The translations under genes and the position numbers were made by a program. 22,663 bases of DNA, from assembly GCA_045536775.1 (NCBI GenBank), contig JAZSOD010000009.1, positions 1 through 22,663 of the forward strand, in the 5' to 3' direction. Below are positions 1-5,392 of this stretch, one piece after another; position 1 is the stretch's first letter, and the number at the start of each line of letters is the position of its first letter. The notes beneath the pieces are model-generated. The model had not been told where the DNA came from, searched no databases, and worked only from the letters and a program-made list of their open reading frames with translations. This DNA is from UBA4717 sp045536775 (GTDB taxonomy: Bacteria > Bacillota > Clostridia > Oscillospirales > CAG-272).

Positions 1-1688
1 CCTCCGACTTCGTCAGCTGCACCGATGAGTGTGATACCATCCTTGCCGCTGAGAGTAGGGAGAGTATATTCGCCAGAACCCAAAGCTATTGTGAGCTCAC
101 CGTTTGAAAGAGCATCCTTTAAGCCGGCTGTATCCTTTGCACCTATGGATACAAGTGTATTGTTTTCAATTACAGGAGTACCGTTGGAATCCGTAACCTT
201 GATGAAATCATCATCTTCGCCCAAATAGTTGCTTATTGTGTTGTTTTTAATAACAACATTAGCATCGCCTGCTCCTGCCATTCTTACGAAACGTTCATTT
301 ATGCCATAAGCAATGTTGTCGGTAATGAACACATCACCGCTGTATGCGCCTTCATTAACAGCAAGGAGCACTCCGTGCAGAGCGGTGTTATTAATTGTGT
401 TACCAGTAATGGTAACATTTTCGGTCTGACGAAGTTCGCAAAGTCTTGCAATACCGTCAACAGTATTATCAACGATAGCAATATTTTTAGCTACGTTGTC
501 AAATGCAACTTTACCGCTAGAATAAACATATACAAAGTTCATCTTGTCATTGTCGCCGATCAGCTTACAATTCTTAACAGTAAGGCCGTCAAGGTTTGTG
601 TAAGAAAGCTCGAAGAACAAGGGAGCAGCATAACTGTGAGGAGCATTTGTATGTGTATCAGTAAATTCAACAGAATCAATTACGAGATTTTTGATATCAA
701 CAAGATTACACGTGCTACCCTCAACATATCCAGCATCGATTACAATCGCATCAATCTTTGCGCCAGTTGCACCGACAATGGTAAGATTTTCAACTTTACG
801 AATGTATTCGTTTCTATAAACGGTGTAGCCTTCGCCATCCGCTTCGTTGAGATTCGTGGTTGTATTTGCCTGTCCGTCAACAGGACGGAGGTAAAGCGTA
901 CCATAGTTTACACCTGGAGCAAGCATAATAGTAGCTCCTGCTTCTGCATTATCAAATGCAGTCTGTGCTTCATCAGCAGAAGATACGAGGATAGCATTCT
1001 TATCATACTGATCATCAAAGCTGTCGTTCTCGTGTGTGAGCTGAGTTGCAACGAGTCTGATATCAAAGATAATATCAAGAGCATCGTCGCCCTGTCTGTC
1101 ATTGTTGAGGTTGTACTTGTTGTCAACTTCATCGGCATTAGGCGCCCAGTAAAGAACTACTGCACAAGCATCTGTAACTCCCTCGGGAAGAAGCTTTCCG
1201 TCTGTTGCGATATCTGCAATGGTCTTTCCTTCTGCAACCGCCTTGGCAATAGCCTCATCTCTGCTGTTTACGGTTTCACCAAGAAGCACTGCTACCTTGA
1301 TCACGTCCTTGAGTGAATATGTAACACCGTCTACAACGGTTGTTGTTTCATCTGTTATTACTGTGCCAAGCGCGTACTTGAGCGCAAGATTACCAACGTT
1401 TCTGATCTCGAAGTTGGTATATGCAACCACGCCGGGCTCCCAGAGAATGTCGTTTCCGTTCTTGTCAACGAACATCTTTGCGCCGGTTGTTGTTACGTTT
1501 TCATAGCCGTTTGTAGAGCCGTTCTTGTAGTAAAGCTCTACGTCAAGGTTGCCGGCTACGATACGGTTGTTTTCTACTACTACCGTGTCGGTAAACCAAG
1601 CGAGTGTTGTTCCGAGCATCATTGTGAAGCAAAGCATAAGAGATACTATGCTCATTAAAAACGCTCTTCTCGTATTCTGTGTCTTCAT
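1..1688 (-). CDS. TasA-like protein with SipW-dependent signal and beta-helix region (partial, C-terminus outside window)
   Basis: Open from the ATG at 1688 to the left edge: 562 codons with no stop. A GGAGG ribosome site sits 6 bp before the ATG. The N-terminus (MKTQNTRRAF, a hydrophobic run, then GTTLAWFTDT near residues 26-35) is the signal type cut by SipW-class peptidases in the TasA/CalY (camelysin) family. A TasA-like beta domain follows: VAGNLDVELYYKNG near 44-57, WEPGVVAYTNFEIRNVGN near 83-100, and DIRLVATQ plus ENDSFDDQYD near 209-229, where such domains usually end. From about 235 on there are Asn/Val/Ile-rich repeats (NVTITGNTINN, NVVIKNNTIS) typical of a right-handed parallel beta-helix. 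It is the last and largest gene of the operon visible here. By family it should be an exported matrix or fibre component; the beta-helix may bind or modify polysaccharide, which is inference. Its true end, and any wall anchor, cannot be seen. Confidence 0.88.
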   Translation of the reverse strand, partial: MKTQNTRRAFLMSIVSLMLCFTMMLGTTLAWFTDTVVVENNRIVAGNLDVELYYKNGSTNGYENVTTTGAKMFVDKNGNDILWEPGVVAYTNFEIRNVGNLALKYALGTVITDETTTVVDGVTYSLKDVIKVAVLLGETVNSRDEAIAKAVAEGKTIADIATDGKLLPEGVTDACAVVLYWAPNADEVDNKYNLNNDRQGDDALDIIFDIRLVATQLTHENDSFDDQYDKNAILVSSADEAQTAFDNAEAGATIMLAPGVNYGTLYLRPVDGQANTTTNLNEADGEGYTVYRNEYIRKVENLTIVGATGAKIDAIVIDAGYVEGSTCNLVDIKNLVIDSVEFTDTHTNAPHSYAAPLFFELSYTNLDGLTVKNCKLIGDNDKMNFVYVYSSGKVAFDNVAKNIAIVDNTVDGIARLCELRQTENVTITGNTINNTALHGVLLAVNEGAYSGDVFITDNIAYGINERFVRMAGAGDANVVIKNNTISNYLGEDDDFIKVTDSNGTPVIENNTLVSIGAKDTAGLKDALSNGELTIALGSGEYTLPTLSGKDGITLIGAADEVG

Positions 1689-1713
1689 TGTTTTCCTCCA
1701 AAAATGTTTATAT

Positions 1714-1736
1714 GTCAACGGACTTGCCGTATTGAC
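1714..1736 (-). other. Small intergenic hairpin between two TasA-like genes
   Basis: GTCA/TGAC plus ACGG/CCGT arms with a 2-nt bulge and a 5-nt loop sit in the 56-nt gap between the stop at 1745 and the ATG at 1688. No uridine run follows directly on the minus strand, so it is not a normal terminator. It could be an mRNA-processing or stability element that sets the ratio of the two proteins. Weak evidence. Confidence 0.25.
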
Positions 1737-1744
1737 CTGTTTTA

Positions 1745-2377
1745 TCACTCGTTTGCTTCAAGGCTTTGCGCGAGAAGATTTACTCCAAGCACAAGCTTCG
1801 GTTCATCTGCACGACTTATGTAATTGATATTATCTGCCGCTGAAGTCGGCACGCTTGCAACGATCGCTATATATACGCTCTCGTCATCCGAAAAAATTAT
1901 ACCATCGGTTGAGTACCCCTCTCCGATACCGTACTTCTCTGCAGAGTCGAGTGCTTCGTAAACGCTATGCTCCATATTATCGGGGTCATACGTGACGTAG
2001 CTTACGGTTATATAGTCAGAAAGATCAAAACCTTCGCCAAAAGTGTTTGTTCCCGGAATCTCAACTACAGTTCTTAAAGAAAACGAGTACAGTATATCAA
2101 TATTTCCGACGTTACTGAGTCGCAGATAGGTTATCTTTTCGAGTCCCGGCTCCCACGGTCTGTCATCGAAAATATTGTTATCGTCAACGGGAACGAACGA
2201 ACCGCCGTTATAATAGCAAAGCTCTATATCAAGATTTCCCGCGACGACGGTATTGTTGCTTATCTCAACAATCTCGGTCATCCACGCGTACGTTGTTCCG
2301 ACCAGCATCGATATACTCAAGAGCATAAGAATTACGCTTGATACAAACGCCCTGAATATAATTCTACTGTTTGTCAT
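1745..2377 (-). CDS. TasA/CalY-like secreted protein with SipW-type signal peptide
   Basis: A 210-residue protein starting MTNSRIIFRAF. The hydrophobic segment ends in GTTYAWMTEI, the SipW-dependent cleavage context, and is followed by NNTVVAGNLDIELCYYNGG, WEPGLEKITYLRLSNVGNIDI and a C-terminal VLGVNLLAQSLE, the same landmarks as in the neighbouring large TasA-like protein. An in-frame ATG at 2410 overlaps the stop of the signal peptidase gene. The ATG at 2377 is preferred because GAGG lies just upstream and because it gives the usual length of the signal peptide. Known family role: TasA-type proteins are processed by a dedicated SipW and assemble into extracellular fibres. This copy is short and is probably a minor or major fibre subunit (inference). 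It lies directly downstream of the peptidase gene and is likely co-transcribed with it. Confidence 0.88.
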   Translation of the reverse strand: MTNSRIIFRAFVSSVILMLLSISMLVGTTYAWMTEIVEISNNTVVAGNLDIELCYYNGGSFVPVDDNNIFDDRPWEPGLEKITYLRLSNVGNIDILYSFSLRTVVEIPGTNTFGEGFDLSDYITVSYVTYDPDNMEHSVYEALDSAEKYGIGEGYSTDGIIFSDDESVYIAIVASVPTSAADNINYISRADEPKLVLGVNLLAQSLEANE

Positions 2378-2406
2378 AATAACCTCAAGTCCCGCTCGGG
2401 ACGAAA

Positions 2407-3135
2407 TCATTCGACGGTATTACCGCCATCATTATTTACTTCGTTTTGGGTTGTTCCCGCAGACGCGCCTATCTGTTCACCAAGCTTTGCCTTAAGCTCC
2501 ATAAGCTCCTTCATAAGCTCTTGTGACTGACGGCGTTCAGCTTCAAGCTCTTCCCTTTCCGCTTTCATTTGTGCATATTGCTCTTCCTTATACTTGCGGA
2601 AGAGTTTAATGCTATTAATGCCCTGAAAAATAATAAGCAGGAGAAAAGGAATAAAAATACACAAAATATATCCGGGCGTCGTTTTAAGAAACTGAAAAAA
2701 CTTTCCGACTTTGGGAAGTCTACCCTGATATTTACCGAGCACAAAGCTATATGTTACTACGCTTTCGTCATCGGTATTCGTTGTAGTACCATAAGTAATA
2801 AAGCCCGGCTCACCCTTTTCGTTAGTAACAAGTCGGCGTATCTTATGAGTTACCGTCTGTCCATAGTTATGATCGTTTATCGACTGATAAGAAATTATAT
2901 CTCCTTCCTTGAGGGTTGAAGGATCCACCTCTTTAACAAGAACGATATCACCCGCGTCAAAGTCAGTCGCGCTCATTGAGTCCGAAAGAACGATAAACGC
3001 CTTATATCCAAAAATGTTTCTGTCATTTCTGTCAAACGTCGTTACCGAAACTATCGTAAATACCATCATACAAATAGCCAAAGCAACAACTGCCCATACG
3101 AATACGTTTTTAATTACACCCCAAATTTTTTTCAT
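2407..3135 (-). CDS. sipW: SipW-type signal peptidase I (ER/archaeal-like S26B)
   Basis: 242 residues. An N-terminal membrane segment lies at about 10-32. The catalytic Ser motif SDSM is at 51-54 (Ser53) in YKAFIVLSDSM, followed by DFDAGDIVLVKEV and EGDIISY. VTHKIRR puts a His at 97 where Lys stands in ordinary bacterial SPases, which marks the SipW/S26B Ser-His type. A second membrane segment lies at about 155-172, then a charged Glu/Lys/Gln-rich stretch (about 180-222) predicted as coiled coil. The start has AAGGGGT 4 bp upstream. SipW enzymes remove the signals of TasA-family proteins. Four candidate substrates lie in the same operon, two before and two after the gene. The coiled-coil tail is longer than in a minimal SipW and may be a docking or assembly element (inference). 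Confidence 0.93.
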   Translation of the reverse strand: MKKIWGVIKNVFVWAVVALAICMMVFTIVSVTTFDRNDRNIFGYKAFIVLSDSMSATDFDAGDIVLVKEVDPSTLKEGDIISYQSINDHNYGQTVTHKIRRLVTNEKGEPGFITYGTTTNTDDESVVTYSFVLGKYQGRLPKVGKFFQFLKTTPGYILCIFIPFLLLIIFQGINSIKLFRKYKEEQYAQMKAEREELEAERRQSQELMKELMELKAKLGEQIGASAGTTQNEVNNDGGNTVE

Positions 3136-3168
3136 AAATACCCCTTATATTTATTTTGCTAACAAAAG

Positions 3169-3717
3169 TCAGCTAAACAATTTGTTAGGATTGTTCTTTG
3201 TCTGAACTGCCTGAACACCAAGATTGAATTCAAGATACTTACCCTGCGCTTCATTACCCGAGGTCTCGGGAAAATGGAATGACAGAGTAAACTCCCGTCT
3301 CTCATTAAGCGCAAGCACGTCATCTGCCGCTTCGGCGTTTTCAAGTGTAAGCTCGGAAATAAGACCTTGCCACAACACCTTTTCGCCGCATCTGAGCGAA
3401 ACATCAAGCTCATCTGCAAGCACACCGGAAACGTTTTCAAAATAAAGCTTATAATAAACGTCCCAAGAGCTTTGGTTTTCTACGTAAAAATTCTTTTCTA
3501 CCGTCATTCCGGGCTCGAACAAAAATTCATCCTCGGTAATAATCGGCACGCCGCCGTTAAGGTCTACCTTAATATATCCCGTTCTGAAAAAGTTGTTGTC
3601 AACAATGAGAATAGCTCTAACAAGCGCCGACGTAGTTATACAAAGACAAATCAAAAGTACTATAAGAACTACTATGCTGAACGTTAAGCTTTGATTTGTA
3701 TTACTGCTTTTCTTCAT
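3169..3717 (-). CDS. Short TasA-like membrane-anchored or secreted protein
   Basis: 182 residues from the ATG at 3717 (AGGTGA 8 bp upstream). A GTG at 3729 would add four residues but lacks a ribosome site. One N-terminal hydrophobic segment (about residues 12-35, VVLIVLLICLCI) is followed by VDNNFFRTGYIKVDLNGG, EFLFEPGMTVEKNFYVENQSSWDVYYKLYFENV and a C-terminal YLEFNLGVQAVQT. These match the TasA/CalY pattern of a beta-sandwich with a 'PGM..EK.F.V.N' strand and a final 'V.AVQT' strand. The usual G-T-T-x-A-W-F cleavage context is absent, so it may keep its N-terminal anchor. It overlaps the upstream gene by 17 bp, which implies translational coupling. Probably an assembly or anchoring partner of the fibre (inference). 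Confidence 0.8.
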   Translation of the reverse strand: MKKSSNTNQSLTFSIVVLIVLLICLCITTSALVRAILIVDNNFFRTGYIKVDLNGGVPIITEDEFLFEPGMTVEKNFYVENQSSWDVYYKLYFENVSGVLADELDVSLRCGEKVLWQGLISELTLENAEAADDVLALNERREFTLSFHFPETSGNEAQGKYLEFNLGVQAVQTKNNPNKLFS

Positions 3718-4675
3718 TATCTCTATCACCTGACATCAAAAGGAGCATAAGTATAAGCATAAGTAATGCTATAATTCCGATTATAACTGTCAAGCGGACA
3801 CGAACCATGGTCGAGTCTGACGTCTGAGGCGCGTGCTCGTGGTCATCCTCAGTGGTTACCTCCTCGCTTGACGAGGTCTCCTCCGATTCACTGTCCAACT
3901 CGCTTGGGACCTCGGTCGTATCGGTTTCGGTATCACTTTCCGTTCCCGAGCTTTCGGTTAAGTCCTCTGTGGTTTCGCTTTCGGTCGGCTCTTCGCTGGT
4001 TATCTTTTCGGTCGTTTCCTCAGTATCTTGCTCATACTCGTCTATCCACCAGTAAAAATCCGCAACGAGCTCCTTGTTCATATATTCGTTGCCGACCGAT
4101 GTATCGAGGTACGCTGTTATTTTGTAATAGATATCGGCTGTGGTCTTGCCGTTTCCGAACAGCTCTGTGTCGGCAAGCACGGGCATATCGCGCATAAGTC
4201 CGTCGTAAAGAACTTTATCCTCAGATATCTGCTCTACTTTTATCTTCATTACCTCGGAGAGTTTTTCGTAGCCGTCTCTTACACTAGCCTGAAATTTGAG
4301 AACAGCATAGTCTCTGAAGGTTACGCAGGCAAGGTAATATTTGGTTTCCTTGTCTCCGGGAAACATATTTCCTGCTTCAAACGGTTTATTTAATTCGTCC
4401 GTGTTGCCCTCAAAGCGCAGCAAGCTTGCGTACGTACTGCCGTTATCGTTTAACAGTACAGGCGTCTCTGCTAAAAGCAAAAGCCTTCCACCTAATCCCA
4501 ATGACAGAGATGACTCGCTTGTTGCTTCCTTAATATAGTTGTCGGGAACCACAACGTATGTGCTTTCTGCTTTCGATAAGTAATATTCAATAACCGTTGC
4601 CGCCAAGCAAACAAGACTTATCGCAAGCAAAATGCTCACGATCGTAATTGCCGATCTTATAAGCTTTCGTTTCAT
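3701..4675 (-). CDS. TasA-like surface protein with acidic Thr/Ser stalk and C-terminal membrane anchor
   Basis: 324 residues. N-terminal membrane/signal segment at about 8-30. The middle domain carries FEAGNMFPGDKETKYYLACV and AVLKFQASV (about 99-131), the strand signature of TasA-like domains, and ends near ELVADFYWWID (about 202-212). Residues about 216-280 are almost entirely Glu, Thr, Ser and Asp (TEETTEKITSEEPTESETT-like), a flexible extracellular stalk. The C-terminus has HAPQTSDST, a hydrophobic helix (about 293-314) and the tail SGDRDNEEKQ. The order motif-helix-tail resembles a sortase substrate, but the motif begins with Ala rather than LP and the tail is acidic, so plain membrane anchoring is equally likely. 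It could be the cell-proximal base of the fibre (inference). Confidence 0.8.
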   Translation of the reverse strand: MKRKLIRSAITIVSILLAISLVCLAATVIEYYLSKAESTYVVVPDNYIKEATSESSLSLGLGGRLLLLAETPVLLNDNGSTYASLLRFEGNTDELNKPFEAGNMFPGDKETKYYLACVTFRDYAVLKFQASVRDGYEKLSEVMKIKVEQISEDKVLYDGLMRDMPVLADTELFGNGKTTADIYYKITAYLDTSVGNEYMNKELVADFYWWIDEYEQDTEETTEKITSEEPTESETTEDLTESSGTESDTETDTTEVPSELDSESEETSSSEEVTTEDDHEHAPQTSDSTMVRVRLTVIIGIIALLMLILMLLLMSGDRDNEEKQ

Positions 4676-4688
4676 CTTAATTACCCGA

Positions 4689-4907
4689 TTATTTATTTTT
4701 CAAATTGCAAATCAGCTTTTTGAAAACACGCTTCAAAATTCCTTGTTCAATATTTTCAAGTGGCTTATACATACCGCACTCGCCGTCAACATAGCAGTCA
4801 AGATACGGACAAGTCGCAGACGAGTGGTCAAGCTCCAAACTTTCCTTTCCTGTCTTGCAGTATTTACATTTGCTTTTTGCCGTTCTTTTAACTTTACAAT
4901 ATTTCAT
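4689..4907 (-). CDS. Cysteine-rich 72-residue protein, function unknown
   Basis: 72 residues with seven Cys (4, 14, 17, 33, 38, 44, 67) and His28. The spacing CKYC, CPYLDC and GEC resembles a small metal-binding (zinc or Fe-S) fold. There is no signal peptide or membrane helix, so it is probably cytoplasmic. It lies 13 bp upstream of the TasA-like gene starting at 4675 and 24 bp downstream of the small membrane peptide gene, in operon order. The ribosome site is weak (AAGAAG). I do not recognise a family. The conserved-looking Cys pattern and tight spacing favour a real gene over chance, but this is not certain. Confidence 0.55.
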   Translation of the reverse strand: MKYCKVKRTAKSKCKYCKTGKESLELDHSSATCPYLDCYVDGECGMYKPLENIEQGILKRVFKKLICNLKNK

Positions 4908-4931
4908 TTCAAATGCTTCTTAATAATCCTG

Positions 4932-5033
4932 TCAATTACGGGGACCCTTAAAAACAAAAATCAGTAACAAATATACAATAATCAAAACTGCCAATAATGC
5001 TATCGCATACAAATCGCTTCGTGTAAGGGTCAT
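4932..5033 (-). CDS. 33-residue single-span membrane peptide, first gene of the fibre operon
   Basis: ATG at 5033 with GGAG 6 bp upstream (one of the better ribosome sites in the operon); stop TGA at 4932. It reads MTLTRSDLYAIALLAVLIIV, then YLLLIFVFKGPRN: a short polar head, a helix of about 20 hydrophobic residues (9-28) and a basic tail, the shape of a one-span regulatory micropeptide. It begins 14 bp after the T7 tract of the leader hairpin, so it would be the first product when the operon is on. An overlapping longer reading frame (4948-5166) has no such ribosome site and is rejected. A role in membrane docking of SipW or the fibre base is inference. Confidence 0.65.
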   Translation of the reverse strand: MTLTRSDLYAIALLAVLIIVYLLLIFVFKGPRN

Positions 5034-5062
5034 CGCGTTCTCCAAATAAAAAAACGTCTACA

Positions 5063-5080
5063 ACATAATCTGAATTATGT
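5063..5080 (+). repeat. Recombination-site-like repeat, copy A
   Basis: ACATAATCTGAATTATGT: 7-bp inverted arms around the asymmetric core CTGA. Outside it GTCTA (5056-5060) and TAGAC (5083-5087) add a further 5-bp arm pair. The asymmetric core gives the site a direction; copy A has the same direction as B and the opposite of C. Confidence 0.85.
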
Positions 5081-5093
5081 GATAGACACGAAG

Positions 5094-5111
5094 ACATAAT
5101 CTGAATTATGT
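5094..5111 (+). repeat. Recombination-site-like repeat, copy B
   Basis: Exact direct repeat of copy A, 31 bp to its right. Its right flank TGTAGACG mirrors the left flank of copy A (CGTCTACA), so A and B together form one large inverted repeat. Confidence 0.85.
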
Positions 5112-5203
5112 TGTAGACGATATTTAATTTTGACGATTTATTTGAAATTTTGAGACTAATAAACACAGTGAAAAACCTTAAAGTATGAAAAAAGCATAAC
5201 TAA

Positions 5204-5272
5204 AAAACCAATGAAAAAATTTTTACAACATTGGTTTGTTTTGTCGCGCTTTTTTTGTTGAAAACCAATGAA
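5204..5272. repeat. Three CCAATG elements upstream of the switch promoter
   Basis: AAAACCAATGAA occurs at 5204-5215 and 5261-5272, with CATTGGTTT between them in inverted orientation (5229-5237). The middle copy can pair with either neighbour (9-bp arms). Each pairing would be followed by a T-rich run on one strand, so weak terminators are possible. The last copy ends 24 bp before the -35 box, where an activator or repressor could bind. Confidence 0.5.
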
Positions 5273-5296
5273 TTTGACTAAATTATGAAAAAAACA

Positions 5297-5325
5297 TTGA
5301 CAAAGAACTCAACAAGTGATAGAAT
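5297..5325 (+). promoter_or_regulatory. Invertible sigma-A promoter, pointing away from the fibre operon in this assembly
   Basis: TTGACA (5297-5302), 17-bp spacer, TAGAAT (5320-5325), with an A tract just upstream (5288-5294) like an UP element. The start site would be near 5332. It lies between copies B and C. After A-C inversion it would map to about 5120-5148 on the minus strand, starting near 5113 and giving a leader of about 80 nt to the 33-residue ORF. Confidence 0.82.
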
Positions 5326-5363
5326 ACTCACACACATTTATGTACACGCCGTATTTATTTAAC

Positions 5364-5391
5364 CACATAATTCAGATTATGTGATTTTTTA
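5364..5391 (+). terminator. Rightward hairpin plus T run at site copy C
   Basis: CACATAAT (5364-5371), loop TCAG, ATTATGTG (5376-5383), then ATTTTTTA. The 8-bp stem is AT-rich, so it is a weak terminator. It lies about 40 nt downstream of the predicted start of the outward promoter and just before the 3' end of the recombinase gene, so it would limit antisense transcription of that gene. Confidence 0.5.
5365..5382 (-). repeat. Recombination-site-like repeat, copy C (inverted)
   Basis: Exact reverse complement of copies A and B, core reading TCAG on the plus strand. It ends 10 bp from the recombinase stop codon. Its inverted relation to A and B allows inversion of about 0.3 kb. Confidence 0.85.
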
Positions 5392-5392
5392 T

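Larger units (their letters stand above)
5048..5119 (-). terminator. Leftward terminator-like hairpin formed by site copies A and B
   Basis: Reading leftward, CGTCTACAACATAAT (5119-5105) pairs perfectly with ATTATGTTGTAGACG (5069-5055): a 15-bp stem. After a 4-nt mismatch a further 7 bp pair around a 13-nt loop. Seven T residues follow at once (5054-5048). An alternative hairpin inside copy A alone (GTCTA + ACATAAT arms, TCAG loop) leads into the same T run. It would stop transcription arriving from the recombinase side just before the ribosome site of the first operon gene. Confidence 0.7.
5034..5392. other. Invertible-promoter control region between fibre operon and recombinase gene
   Basis: A 359-bp AT-rich stretch without a credible gene. 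It holds two direct and one inverted copy of an 18-bp recombination-like site, a rightward near-consensus promoter, a leftward terminator-like hairpin, a rightward hairpin plus T run, and three copies of a CCAATG element. Tyrosine recombinase next to inverted repeats next to a promoter facing the wrong way is the standard layout of a phase-variation switch, as known for RecV-controlled loci in Clostridioides difficile and Mpi-controlled promoters in Bacteroides. As assembled, the promoter faces the recombinase 3' end, so the operon is predicted OFF. Confidence 0.82.

Noticed and set aside
375..1316. 313-codon plus-strand open frame
   Set aside because: Antisense to the large TasA-like/beta-helix gene, no ribosome site, and a protein of low-complexity Cys/Ile/Ser character; the repetitive coding strand explains it.
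5063..5111. Direct repeats 31 bp apart as a CRISPR remnant
   Set aside because: Only two direct copies with a 13-bp gap, an inverted third copy and no cas genes; they fit recombinase sites better.
4948..5166. 72-codon minus-strand open frame
   Set aside because: Crosses the recombination sites and terminator hairpin, has no ribosome site and overlaps the better supported 33-residue frame.
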